Of a stretch of 64,000 nt of DNA, positions 7,851 to 16,193 are shown piece after piece. The notes under the pieces were generated by a model that ran no database searches, had not been told where the DNA came from, and was given only the letters and a program-made list of their open reading frames with translations. Numbering within the stretch: the stretch's first letter is position 1; the number at the start of each line of letters is the position of its first letter. This stretch comes from JAILZP01 sp037444185. GTDB lineage: Bacteria; Bacillota; Desulfotomaculia; Desulfotomaculales; Desulfocucumaceae. The position numbers and the translations under genes are program-made. The DNA is taken from assembly GCA_037444185.1 (NCBI GenBank), contig JBBIMW010000007.1, positions 1 to 64,000 of the forward strand, given 5' to 3'.

Positions 7851-8555
7851 GTGAAGTTGAATTTCAAGCCAATCAGGACGAAAAAAGTGTACGAGGAAAT
7901 AATGGAGCAGGTCAAAAATCTGATTGCCGAAGGAGTGCTCAATCCCAGCGACAAATTGATATCCGAGAGGGAGCTGGCCGATCAGCTGAAGGTGGGCCGG
8001 TCCGCCGTGAGGGAAGCTTTCCGGGCACTGGAGGCCAGGGGGATCGTGGAGATAAGGCACGGTGAGGGTACCTTTGTCAAGGGGGGAGGCACTGAATCTC
8101 TGACCGAGGTGCTGGCCATGGCCGGCATGATGGATAAAGACATCACCAGAGAGCTGCTGGAGCTTAGAAAAATTCTGGAGGTCGAATCCGCAGGTCTGGC
8201 TTCGCTCCGGCATACGGCGGAAGATCTGGAATGTATGAGGCAGGCCTTGAAGAAGATGAAAAGCGACATAGAGGCCGGCAGCCTGGGCGAAGAGGCGGAC
8301 TGGCTGTTTCATTACTCCATTGCCGGGGCCACGCACAATTCGCTTATAATAAGGCTCATGGATACCATCGGGGATACCATGCGGCAGGTGCTGAAAAAGG
8401 CCAGAGAGGAGCTGTACATGACGCCGGGAACTCCCCAGCGGCTGCTGAAGGAGCACATACGGATATTTGAGGCCATCAGGCAGGGCAACGACAGGGAGTC
8501 GAGGCAGTTTATGTACGCCCACCTGGATCATGTGGAAAAAGGAATTTTCAAGTGA
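7851..8555 (+). CDS. FadR-family (GntR) regulator, copy 1
   Basis: A 234-residue regulator. Residues 1-75 are a GntR winged helix (SERELADQLKVGRSAVREAFRAL, then GEGTFV wing); residues 90-230 are an FCD ligand domain with LLELRKILEVE and conserved His residues typical of metal-dependent organic-acid sensors. It is the last gene of the lactate/TRAP unit and is closely similar along its whole length to the regulator at 11731. Relatives such as LutR, LldR and PdhR respond to lactate or pyruvate. It most likely binds the TGGTCAGACCA palindromes at 1925, 9920 and 10052, and so would control its own operon. GTG start behind GGGGTGAGG. Confidence 0.85.
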   Translation: MKLNFKPIRTKKVYEEIMEQVKNLIAEGVLNPSDKLISERELADQLKVGRSAVREAFRALEARGIVEIRHGEGTFVKGGGTESLTEVLAMAGMMDKDITRELLELRKILEVESAGLASLRHTAEDLECMRQALKKMKSDIEAGSLGEEADWLFHYSIAGATHNSLIIRLMDTIGDTMRQVLKKAREELYMTPGTPQRLLKEHIRIFEAIRQGNDRESRQFMYAHLDHVEKGIFK

Positions 8556-8569
8556 GGGGGGAGGATTGC

Positions 8570-8594
8570 CGCGGAACCGGGCCCCGGTTCCGCG
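8570..8594. terminator. Hairpin between convergent genes
   Basis: A nearly perfect palindrome, CGCGGAACCGGG (8570-8581) and CCCGGTTCCGCG (8583-8594), fills the 43-base gap between the regulator and the convergent larA gene. It has no T-run on either side, so it may act as a bidirectional stop or RNA 3'-end protector rather than a classical terminator. Confidence 0.5.
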
Positions 8595-8598
8595 CCGG

Positions 8599-9873
8599 TT
8601 ACCCCACTATTACAGAAACACCGTCGGGGATAACGGTGATTTTCGCGTCCGGCCCCTTTATTTTGAACGCCTTTCGCAGCGCCTCCATAAAGGTGGCGGC
8701 ATGCATCATTTTCATGCCGGTCACGAGATCCGGATTGCACCGGTCTGTTACCATGATAACCTGGTGGTTGATCAATATACGGGCCAATATTTGAGATTCC
8801 CACTGATCCGGGATGGTCTTTTCCATGGGGGTGGACATTATTTTGTCCATGACCTCCCGGGCGTCTGCGGCTTCCAGGAAAGTTCTGTAGAATGATTCTC
8901 CGCCGTGACCGTCGTTGCAGGCCGCCACCACTATGATCACCGCCCCCTCTTTGGCGGTGGCCTCCGCCGCCGTCATTCCTTTAACGGATTGGTAAATATT
9001 TTGATCCAGAGGATAACCGCCGTTGGTGGTGACCACTATATCGGCGGGCGCCGGGCCCACCCTGGCCAAGCCCTCCACAAATCCGCAGCCCTCCTCGTGG
9101 GCCTTGACGGGGTGGCCGGCGAAGGCGCTGATGATCTTCTTTTCTGCGTCAATGACGGTGTTTAGAATAAATTTAAGGCCTGAGCGCGAAGTGGCGGCAA
9201 GCATATCCTCGTGCATGGGATTGCCCTGCAAAATGCCGGTGCGGCACTTTTCGCTGGCGATGAACCTAGAGCAGTGATTGGTGAGGACGGTTTTCTCCCC
9301 GGCTATGCCCGGCAATATGCTTTTTCGCCCTCCCGAATAACCGGCAAAAAAGTGCGGCTCGATAAAGCCTTCGGCAACGAGCAAGTCTGCCTCCAGCGCC
9401 GTCCGGTTCAGCCACAGCTCCGCCCCGGAAGGGAGAAGGCCTTTAAAGACGAGGTTGGATTGATCCCGGCAGTCATGGTTGATTATTTTTTCTTCCCGGA
9501 CTATGTTTTCTCCGAATTTATATACCATCTCCTCTCTGGTGGTGGGACGGTGGAATGCAGTGGCCAGCAGGATGGATATGTCGGCGTCCGGATTGCCTTT
9601 CCTTAGCCTCTGAAGGATGGCGGGAATGGTGATCCGGCTGGGAAGCGGCCGGGTGTGATCGCTGGTAATTACCACCACACTGTTTTTTCCGGCTGCCAGC
9701 CCCTCCAGTCCGGGGGATTCGATGGGATGATCGAGGGCATCGTTTACAATTTCATCCTGGCCCTTCTCCGTTGCGTAGGAATGGGCCCGGGACTCAAGAA
9801 TCCCCGCCAGATTTTGTGCGGGAATCTCCACCTCCATAAATCCATGGCCGAAGGGCAGCTTTAGCGTGGGCAT
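8599..9873 (-). CDS. larA: Nickel-pincer lactate racemase (LarA)
   Basis: A 424-residue protein of the LarA/DUF2088 family, which interconverts D- and L-lactate with a nickel-pincer nucleotide. The key positions fall at the same numbers I recall for the Lactiplantibacillus enzyme: SDHTRP at 71-76 (Arg75), His108, His174 in EPHFFAGYSGGRKS, Lys184 (cofactor attachment) and His200 (nickel ligand). A GGGAGGA site precedes the ATG. It is transcribed away from the FAD-linked dehydrogenase at 10138; each side of the shared gap has a TGGTCAGACC-type site. The cofactor-making genes larB, larC and larE are not in this window. The wider family includes racemases of other hydroxy acids, but lactate fits the context. 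Confidence 0.87.
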   Translation of the reverse strand: MPTLKLPFGHGFMEVEIPAQNLAGILESRAHSYATEKGQDEIVNDALDHPIESPGLEGLAAGKNSVVVITSDHTRPLPSRITIPAILQRLRKGNPDADISILLATAFHRPTTREEMVYKFGENIVREEKIINHDCRDQSNLVFKGLLPSGAELWLNRTALEADLLVAEGFIEPHFFAGYSGGRKSILPGIAGEKTVLTNHCSRFIASEKCRTGILQGNPMHEDMLAATSRSGLKFILNTVIDAEKKIISAFAGHPVKAHEEGCGFVEGLARVGPAPADIVVTTNGGYPLDQNIYQSVKGMTAAEATAKEGAVIIVVAACNDGHGGESFYRTFLEAADAREVMDKIMSTPMEKTIPDQWESQILARILINHQVIMVTDRCNPDLVTGMKMMHAATFMEALRKAFKIKGPDAKITVIPDGVSVIVG

Positions 9874-9919
9874 TATAATTCCTCCCTTTTAAAGATAGTG
9901 GATGGAGCAATGCGGTATA

Positions 9920-9932
9920 ATGGTCAGACCGT
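9920..9932. promoter_or_regulatory. Operator half-site pair in front of larA
   Basis: ATGGTC-A-GACCGT, one mismatch from a perfect palindrome, shares the TGGTCAGACC core with the site at 1925. On the minus strand it begins 13 bases after the predicted -10 of larA, a placement like that at the lut promoter. Confidence 0.6.
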
Positions 9933-9945
9933 AGATTTACTCGTT

Positions 9946-9974
9946 ATTTTATACCTGTATTTATTCTTTTGCAA
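9946..9974 (-). promoter_or_regulatory. Predicted larA promoter
   Basis: Reading the minus strand, TTGCAA (9974-9969), a 17-base spacer and TAAAAT (9951-9946) precede the operator and the larA start. Confidence 0.5.
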
Positions 9975-10051
9975 TGGCCATAAACCGGTGGGCAAGCTGG
10001 CAGCCTTCCGTGTATAAGGGAAAAAGTCAACTAGAGAAGAAATGGTAAGGG

Positions 10052-10066
10052 AGTAGTCAGACCATC
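10052..10066. promoter_or_regulatory. Operator on the dehydrogenase side of the divergent region
   Basis: AGTAGTCAGACCATC has a perfect right half (GACCATC) and a degenerate left half of the operator at 1925. It lies 72 bases before the dehydrogenase start. I could not find a convincing promoter for that gene. Confidence 0.5.
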
Positions 10067-10137
10067 CGGCCTTCACGAAAGTGGTGTCCGGTTGATAGAA
10101 GCCGTTAAAAAAATCAAAGTACAGGGAGGGAGTCCGG

Positions 10138-11559
10138 GTGTACTACAACAAGGTGAGCGAAGATATTATAGCCAGGCTGAAGGAGATCACCGGTCATAAC
10201 AATGTTGTGACGGATTGTGAAAAGTTGGAGGTGTATGCCGGCGACGAGGTTCCCGAGGCCGAGTGGAAGCATATGCCGGAAGTGGTGGTAAAGCCTGAAA
10301 ATTCCGGTCAGGTGGCGGAAATAATCAAACTGGCCAACAGGGAAATTATTCCTGTGACTCCGAGGGGCGCCGGCACCGGTCTGGCGGCGGGGGCGGCGCC
10401 CATGCTTGGTGGCATTGTTCTTTCCCTGGAGAATATGAACCGCATTCTGGAGATAGACCGGGAGAATCTATTTATGGTGGTGGAACCCGGGGTTACTACC
10501 GGTGAGATACAGAGGCGGGCCCAGGAGGAGGGTTTTTTATATGCGGGGGATCCCTGCAGCGCCGAGAGCTCTTTTATCGGGGGCAATGTCGCCACCAACG
10601 CCGGCGGAAACAAAGCGGTGAAGTACGGTACCACCTCGCGGCACATTTACGGGCTGGAGGTGGTGCTGCCGACGGGAGAGATCGCCAGCCTGGGCGGCAA
10701 ATGCGTCAAAGACGTTACAGGGTATGATCTTGTTCATCTGATGGTTGGTTCCGAGGGGACGCTGGGTGTGATTACAAAAATTTTTCTGAAGCTGATGCCA
10801 CGCCCCCTGCACAATGCGGTGCTGCTGGTGCCCTTTACGGAAATGCGGATGGCAATCGGAACTGTTCCAAAAATAATGACCAGCGGAGGAATAATACCCA
10901 CCTCCATCGAATTTATGGACAGCCTGTGCATTAAGTCGGCGGAGTTCTACCTTGACAGAAAACTTCCGCATGGGGACGCCGGGGCCTACATAATAATCGA
11001 GGTGGAAGCATCCACCGGGTCCCGTCTGGAAGAGGACTATGAAACCATCGGCGGAATCTGTCTTGAAAATGGCGGTATTGAGGTGTTTGTAGGAGACAAC
11101 GTATCCAGCCGGGAAAAGATATGGAAAGCCAGGCGATGCCTGGCCGAGTCCCTGCGGGTGACGAGTCCGGTGTACTGCATGGAGGATATTGTGGTGCCGG
11201 TGAGCACCATACCCGAGGTACTGGATGAAATCATAAAAATATCACGAAAATACTCCGTCAGGATTCCGTGCTTCGGTCACGCCGGTGACGGCAACATACA
11301 CGCCACAATACTGAAAGAAGACATGGACGAAGCTTCCTGGCAACAAATTAAGGAAAAAGTGCTGGAGGAAATGTACAAGGTCACATATGCTTATGGCGGC
11401 AGGCTGTCGGGGGAGCACGGAATAGGGGCGAAGCGGAAAAAGGCCATGGCCAGGTTCATGGATCCGGTGCAGCTGAAAGTGAATGCGGCTATTAAAAGGG
11501 CTTTGGACCCCAATCTGATACTCAACCCGGACAAGCTGATTGACGGCGGGCTGCAGTGA
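10138..11559 (+). CDS. FAD-linked D-lactate/glycolate dehydrogenase (GlcD type)
   Basis: A 473-residue flavoprotein with an N-terminal PCMH-type FAD domain (PRGAGTGLAAGA near residue 80, VVEPGVTTGEIQ, GDPCSAESSFIGGNVATNAGG, TGYDLVHLMVGSEGTLGVIT) and a C-terminal cap ending in CFGHAGDGNIHATIL and SGEHGIGAKRK. Such enzymes oxidise D-lactate or glycolate. No GlcF-like iron-sulfur partner is adjacent, so electrons may go to the LutB-LutA protein or an electron-transfer flavoprotein encoded elsewhere. GTG start behind GGGAGGGAG. Divergent from larA across a gap with two operators, which ties it to lactate: racemase plus D-specific dehydrogenase complements the L-specific LUD enzyme. Confidence 0.87.
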   Translation: MYYNKVSEDIIARLKEITGHNNVVTDCEKLEVYAGDEVPEAEWKHMPEVVVKPENSGQVAEIIKLANREIIPVTPRGAGTGLAAGAAPMLGGIVLSLENMNRILEIDRENLFMVVEPGVTTGEIQRRAQEEGFLYAGDPCSAESSFIGGNVATNAGGNKAVKYGTTSRHIYGLEVVLPTGEIASLGGKCVKDVTGYDLVHLMVGSEGTLGVITKIFLKLMPRPLHNAVLLVPFTEMRMAIGTVPKIMTSGGIIPTSIEFMDSLCIKSAEFYLDRKLPHGDAGAYIIIEVEASTGSRLEEDYETIGGICLENGGIEVFVGDNVSSREKIWKARRCLAESLRVTSPVYCMEDIVVPVSTIPEVLDEIIKISRKYSVRIPCFGHAGDGNIHATILKEDMDEASWQQIKEKVLEEMYKVTYAYGGRLSGEHGIGAKRKKAMARFMDPVQLKVNAAIKRALDPNLILNPDKLIDGGLQ

Positions 11560-11571
11560 CACTTTAGAAGC

Positions 11572-11662
11572 TGCATTCCTTATTCTGTCAGAATTCAGCA
11601 CTCAGAACCTGGAATGGGTAAGGAAGTGGCGCAATAACTTCGGCGCCGGGCACCTAAGTTAT
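11572..11662 (+). repeat. Degenerate copy of the composite palindromic repeat (R0)
   Basis: TGCATTCCTTATTCTG is followed after 46 bases by ATAACTT...AAGTTAT with a GC-rich centre (11634-11662). It matches the start and the palindrome core of the repeats at 15771, 24830 and 47813, but lacks their terminator module. It separates the dehydrogenase from the second regulator. Confidence 0.55.
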
Positions 11663-11730
11663 ACAGGCGGCGCTGTGGTCTATGACGAATGTTTTATATA
11701 CTTTGAAACTGGGCCGGTGAGAGATGGCTG

Positions 11731-12429
11731 ATGGAGTTCAAGCCGATTAAGACCAAAAAAATATACGAGGAAATTGTCGATCAGATTAAAGACAAAATCT
11801 GCAGAGGGGAACTCAGTCCGGGGGACAAACTGGTGGCGGAACGGGACATGGCCGTGCAGATGAAGGTGGGCCGGTCGGCCGTGAGGGAGGCCTTTAGATC
11901 CTTGGAAGCCATGGGCATTATAGAAATCAGGCCCGGGGAGGGGACTTTCATCCGCCGGACCAGCACCGACTCATTTTTGGAAACCCTGACACTTATATTG
12001 ATGACGGAGAAGGACACTGTCAAAGAGCTCCTGGAGTTGAGGAAGATACTGGAGGTTGAGGGGGCGGGACTCGCCGCTTTGAGGCAGGTCGGCAGGGATC
12101 TGGTGAACATGGAGGCGGCCCTGGCTTTAATGGAGGCGGATCTGGATTCGGGAAATCTCGGGGACGAGGCCGATTTGCAGTTTCACTACGCAGTGGCGGA
12201 GGCCACGGGCAATTCCCTCCTCGTTAAGCTGATGCAAACAATTTCCGGGACAATGAAAACGGCTTTGAAGGTTTCCAGGGAGCAGCTGTACCGGACGCCG
12301 GGCACTCCCCAAAGGCTTTTAAGGGAGCACCGGATTATTTACGAGGCCATAAAGCGCGGGGATAAGGCCGGGGCCCGCCAGGCCATGTACGATCATCTGG
12401 ACAAAGTGGAAAAAGCCCTTTCGAAATAA
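11731..12429 (+). CDS. FadR-family (GntR) regulator, copy 2
   Basis: A 232-residue paralogue of the regulator at 7851, alike along its whole length, including the shared FKPI-TKK N-terminus, KVGRSAVREAF recognition helix, LLELRKILEVE and RTPGTPQRLL segments. The near-identical recognition helices suggest that both bind the same TGGTCAGACCA sites, while the divergent FCD pockets may sense different ligands, for instance D- and L-lactate. The ATG follows a GGTGAG site. A strong hairpin follows the stop. Confidence 0.83.
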   Translation: MEFKPIKTKKIYEEIVDQIKDKICRGELSPGDKLVAERDMAVQMKVGRSAVREAFRSLEAMGIIEIRPGEGTFIRRTSTDSFLETLTLILMTEKDTVKELLELRKILEVEGAGLAALRQVGRDLVNMEAALALMEADLDSGNLGDEADLQFHYAVAEATGNSLLVKLMQTISGTMKTALKVSREQLYRTPGTPQRLLREHRIIYEAIKRGDKAGARQAMYDHLDKVEKALSK

Positions 12430-12453
12430 ATCAAGCCGGCTTTGAGTTTTTTC

Positions 12454-12490
12454 GGCATCCCCGGAGGGGGATGCCCTCTGTCTTTTCGAC
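12454..12490 (+). terminator. Terminator after the second regulator
   Basis: GGCATCCCC (12454-12462), loop GGAG, GGGGATGCC (12467-12475), then CTCTGTCTTTT. It closes the lactate region. A further small inverted repeat, GACACAA/TTGTGTC, lies at 12488-12509. Confidence 0.7.
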
Positions 12491-12559
12491 ACAAAAAGGT
12501 AATTGTGTCTTTATGGCGAATTTTAGACTTGATATTTTAAAACCAAAGGGAGTGTTCCC

Positions 12560-14596
12560 ATGTCTTTGAACGGCGCAGGCAATAATTCAGGAAGCAGCGC
12601 ACTCCCGCTTTCTGAGGGCCTCATTTTTGCCCTGGACATTGGCACCAGGACTGTGATCGGCATTGTGGCCGGGATGGAGGGCAAAAATCTGAGGGTCCTG
12701 GCCCAGAGCATGACTGAACATGAAAGCAGGGCCGTTTTTGACGGTCAGATCCACGACATTTTCAGAGTGGCCCAGGCAGTTAAAAAGGTTAAAGGCGACC
12801 TGGAGGATAAGATGGGCTTCAAGCTGGGCAGGGTGGCCATTGCCGCCGCAGGAAGGTCGTTGAAGACCAGGTTTGTCCGGATGGACCAGGAAATAGGGGA
12901 CGACATAGAGATAGATCCTGTAATTTGCCGGGGATTGGAGATGGACGCCGTCAGGGAGGCCCACCGCCAGCTGCAGGAGGAGGGGGCGGGCGGCGGGGAA
13001 GAAGAATACTTTTGTGTCGGCTATACAGTGGTGAACTACTACCTGAACGGTTACTCCATAACCAGCCTGGCGGGCCATACGGGCAAAAGGGCGGGGGTGG
13101 AGGTGCTGGCCACATTTCTGCCCAATTCGGTGGTCAACAGCCTGTATGCCGTGCTGGGGAGGGTCGGCCTGGAGCCGGCCAGCCTCACCCTGGAGCCCAT
13201 TGCGGCCTCAAAGGCCATTATACCGGATTCATACAGGCTTTTAAACATTGCTCTATTGGATATCGGGGCCGGTACGTCGGACATTGCCATCACCAGGGAC
13301 GGCGCCATTGTGGCTTACGGAATGGTGCCCCTGGCGGGGGATGAGATCACCGAGGCCCTGGCCCAGGGATGCCTGGCTGATTTTAATACGGCGGAGAGTA
13401 TTAAAAGGGAATTGGTGAAGGGAAAGGAAATAACCTTCAGGGACATAATGGGCGTTGAGAGGACCATTAGCCCGGCCGGGGCGCTGGAAATACTGGATCC
13501 GGTGCTGGAAAGCCTGACCGGGAGAGTAACCGAAGAGATACTGATGCTCAATGGAAACAAGCCTCCGAAGGCGGTTTTTTGCGTTGGAGGCGGCGGACAG
13601 GTGCCCACCTTCACCGATAGGGTGGCCGGGAAATTGAATCTTCCCCCGGACAGGGTGGGATTGCGGGACAGGAGTTCCATACCGGGCCTGCAGGGTGGCG
13701 ATTTGGAAATAAGCGGTCCCGAAGGGGTAACGGTGGTGGGCATAGCCAGGGTGGCAATGGAAAACGTCGGGCACAACTTCATTGCCATAAACATAAACGG
13801 GAAGGATTACAGGCTGTTTCATTCCAGGGAGCTGACGGTGTTCGATGCCCTGGGGCTGATCGAATACAATCCGGGGGATCTGGTGGGTAAAAACGGGCGT
13901 GATCTGCGGTTTGTGCTGAATGGGGAAAGGAAGGTGGTTTACGGGGGGCTGTGTAAGGCCGCCCGGGTGATTTTGAACGGGGAACCGGCCAACCTCAAAA
14001 CCATTCTGTCCGACGGCGATGCGCTGGTTATCGAGAAGGCCCGGAGGGGAGAAGACGCCAGGGCCGTAATCGGAGACTTCCTGGGGGAATTTCCGGAAGT
14101 AACTCTGCGTATCAGCGGCCGGCTGGAGAAAGTGGGGCCCCGGTGCTTTATCAACGGGAGGCCAGCCGGACCGCACTCTGAAATCGCCGAAGGGGACCGG
14201 GTGGAAATAAGGCCCGTGGTTAATGTCGGACACTTGGCCGGGGCCAGGGGCATGGACCCGGCCGGCTTCGAAGCGCTGGTGAACGGCCGGAAGGTGTCGG
14301 GGGATTACGTCCTGGGCGGCGGGGACAGTGTGGAATTCTTAAGAACTGATCCGGCCGGTGGCGTCAATGTCCAGGGCGCAGCCCGGGAAGAAGCCGTCGA
14401 GGTGACCGTCAACGGCAGGAAAATACGGCTGTCCGGCAAGCCGGATTATATATTTCTGGACATATTCAAACACGTCAGCGTGGATATGGCCGGCGGCTTC
14501 TCCGGGGGCAGGATAAAACTCCTGCTGAACGGATGCAATGCCAGCTATGTTGATCCCATCAAGGACGGGGACGTAATTGAGGTGGGATGGAATTGA
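12560..14596 (+). CDS. FtsA-like actin-fold protein with beta-grasp-like repeat tail
   Basis: A 678-residue protein. Residues 20-410 are an actin/Hsp70-fold ATPase of the FtsA type with an inserted SHS2-like domain: phosphate 1 loop ALDIGTRTVIGIV, phosphate 2 loop LLDIGAGTSDIAI near 232, and a CVGGGGQVP adenosine motif near 345. Residues 415-678 are not FtsA-like: they repeat a pattern of NG followed about 15-20 residues later by DGD or EGD and a short strand (LNGEPANLKTILSDGD, INGRPAGPHSEIAEGD, VNGRKVSGDYVLGGGD, LNGCNASYVDPIKDGD), as in MoaD/ThiS/TGS beta-grasp folds. The FtsZ-binding and membrane-helix end of true FtsA is absent. It stands alone, behind AAAGGGAG. Function unknown; a cytoskeletal or envelope scaffold role is possible. 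Confidence 0.75.
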   Translation: MSLNGAGNNSGSSALPLSEGLIFALDIGTRTVIGIVAGMEGKNLRVLAQSMTEHESRAVFDGQIHDIFRVAQAVKKVKGDLEDKMGFKLGRVAIAAAGRSLKTRFVRMDQEIGDDIEIDPVICRGLEMDAVREAHRQLQEEGAGGGEEEYFCVGYTVVNYYLNGYSITSLAGHTGKRAGVEVLATFLPNSVVNSLYAVLGRVGLEPASLTLEPIAASKAIIPDSYRLLNIALLDIGAGTSDIAITRDGAIVAYGMVPLAGDEITEALAQGCLADFNTAESIKRELVKGKEITFRDIMGVERTISPAGALEILDPVLESLTGRVTEEILMLNGNKPPKAVFCVGGGGQVPTFTDRVAGKLNLPPDRVGLRDRSSIPGLQGGDLEISGPEGVTVVGIARVAMENVGHNFIAININGKDYRLFHSRELTVFDALGLIEYNPGDLVGKNGRDLRFVLNGERKVVYGGLCKAARVILNGEPANLKTILSDGDALVIEKARRGEDARAVIGDFLGEFPEVTLRISGRLEKVGPRCFINGRPAGPHSEIAEGDRVEIRPVVNVGHLAGARGMDPAGFEALVNGRKVSGDYVLGGGDSVEFLRTDPAGGVNVQGAAREEAVEVTVNGRKIRLSGKPDYIFLDIFKHVSVDMAGGFSGGRIKLLLNGCNASYVDPIKDGDVIEVGWN

Positions 14597-14816
14597 GCAT
14601 CCGGGGCGACATAGGATAACACCGCAGTTGCACAGTCCCAAGTTGATGGAGGATCTTGCATGCCGGGTGGATTCTTAAGGACAATGAGGTGAAAATGGCG
14701 GCGAGCCCGGTGGAGAGCCTGTCCTTCCCGGGGCCGGCATTGATCCGGCCCGGCCCGGGCGCCGGGTGCCGGACGCAGCATGAACAAATATCTGGAGGCC
14801 GGCGGCAGGCCGCCGG

Positions 14817-15272
14817 TTAAAACAGGCTGTATATTTCCAGCAATATCGCTGTTACCGCCGCCGCCATCACCGGCCCGCAGGGGATGCCCCTGAAGAACAC
14901 CGTTCCCAGTATGGTGCCGATGGTCATGCCAAAGATAATTTCGGGCATGGCTTTCATTAATTTAAGCCCCTCATTGTTCAGGTGGGTGGCCAGGGCACCC
15001 CCGGCCAGGGCGAACAGCCCGGGCAAGGTGGAAAAACTGTATTTTACCTCCCGGATGTTTACTTGTCCCCTGGCAAGGGGTAGAAGTATGTATATCATCA
15101 ACACCAGCAGCCCCAGTTTTATCCCCTTTTTTTCCAACAATGGCAATAAATAGGCATCAAGTCCGGAAAATTTTATGGCCATAAGTATGCAGCTGGCCAT
15201 GGCCACCAGATTTGACCGGCCAATAATGGCTATGACAAGTAAAACCAGGAGTACCAGCAGCGACGTATCCAC
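14817..15272 (-). CDS. DUF441 membrane protein
   Basis: A 151-residue, very hydrophobic protein with about four membrane segments and the DUF441 (UPF0756, Bacillus YtwI/YeaL) sequence, for example GMTIGTILGTVFFRGIPCGPVMAAA near the C-terminus. No function is established for the family. I place the start at GTG 15272 because GAGGTGG lies 6 bases upstream on the minus strand; GTG 15281 is the longer alternative but would overlap that site. It is a single minus-strand gene between plus-strand neighbours. The gap to the preceding gene (14597-14816) shows only GC-rich inverted repeats. Confidence 0.82.
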   Translation of the reverse strand: MDTSLLVLLVLLVIAIIGRSNLVAMASCILMAIKFSGLDAYLLPLLEKKGIKLGLLVLMIYILLPLARGQVNIREVKYSFSTLPGLFALAGGALATHLNNEGLKLMKAMPEIIFGMTIGTILGTVFFRGIPCGPVMAAAVTAILLEIYSLF

Positions 15273-15433
15273 AAAAACCACCTCAGCCGGGAGAGTGTTG
15301 CGTACAGCCTCCTGGGTCTGCGTGAAGATATGCCTGTTCCTAAGATTAATGTAATTCTATTGAATAGACATCCATAATATTACATTTATGTATTTTAAGT
15401 AATGAGCATTTCCGGCTTCCGGACATTCTTTGT

Positions 15434-15463
15434 TTGGCACCTCCCGGCAATCACCGGCATAAT
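15434..15463 (+). promoter_or_regulatory. Possible promoter of the small membrane protein gene
   Basis: TTGGCA (15434-15439), 18 bases, CATAAT (15458-15463), 50 bases before the ATG. One mismatch in each box; weak evidence. Confidence 0.35.
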
Positions 15464-15512
15464 ATGGCAGGGAGGAAACCTTGAAGCGTCTTCATAAAGG
15501 GGGGAGCGTTAA

Positions 15513-15740
15513 ATGACTTACGGGGCCAACCCGTATATTTTATTTCTAATTCTCATTCTATTGGTATTGGGGATGGATCCGGAAGCCGGCAAGAAAATAG
15601 AAATGGTCAGGCGCATTATGGAGAGGATGGCATCGGCCATGAACAATTTCAGGACCGGCGTCGGTTCCATGACCACCGACTTTGAGGAAATACATTTTAT
15701 GCTGAGGGATATGTATATGCCGGGCGGGAATGGAAAATAA
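15513..15740 (+). CDS. Small hypothetical membrane protein
   Basis: A 75-residue protein that I do not recognise. Residues 7-20 are a hydrophobic LFLILILLVLG segment; the remainder is a charged, Met-rich helical part (KIEMVRRIMERMASAMNNF) that could lie along the membrane. It starts with ATG behind GGGGGGAG, has a possible promoter upstream, and is followed by a composite repeat with a terminator, so it appears to be its own transcription unit. The coding look is good but no homologue comes to mind. Confidence 0.55.
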   Translation: MTYGANPYILFLILILLVLGMDPEAGKKIEMVRRIMERMASAMNNFRTGVGSMTTDFEEIHFMLRDMYMPGGNGK

Positions 15741-15770
15741 GCTGTTTAAACAAGTAACCGGGAATTATAT

Positions 15771-16045
15771 TGCATTCCTTATCCTGTCGGGAGCCAGAAG
15801 GCAGAAGACAAAATGGGTTGGCCGGGATGGGAGTGCCCTGAAAATTATCAAGCCAATGACGGAGCGTACGTGGGAGGGATTTTAATAACTTAGGTAACCG
15901 GTACCTAAGTTATAAGTTACATGGCCGACGGCTTACTCCAATGCTCTGTTCTCCCGAAAGGGAGTTTTTTCTTCAAAGGAATGCATTAAATTCTGTCTCC
16001 TGTCTCCTGATTCTATGGTTCATACTGCACTCCTTATTCTGCCGG
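15771..16045 (+). repeat. Composite palindromic repeat R1
   Basis: This gene-free gap (15741-16193) is mostly one repeat copy: TGCATTCCTTATCCTG (15771), a 25-base palindrome with arms AACTTAGGTA and TACCTAAGTT (15887-15911, extendable to 12-bp arms with AT/AT), a CTCCC-GAAA-GGGAG terminator (15951-15970), then CTTCAAAGGAATGCATTAAATT. TGCATTCC and GGAATGCA form inverted ends. A second TGCACTCCTTATTCTG follows at 16024. Other copies are at 24830 and 47730; a remnant is at 11572. No gene is visible here. Confidence 0.7.
15951..15970 (+). terminator. Terminator in repeat R1
   Basis: CTCCC, tetraloop GAAA, GGGAG, then TTTTTT. The identical stem-loop occurs in the repeats at 24966 and 47907. Confidence 0.75.
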
Positions 16046-16193
16046 GAGAAAGGAAACAGAGTGCTGTCCGGGATATTATGAAAATATTATGGTGGTATCA
16101 GCATATTTTTTTCACTCAGGGCAGGAAAACCCCGGCCGATTCCCGAATGTCCATTTTTATGCATTGGAAGATGTTGCCGGGAAGTGAGTCGAG

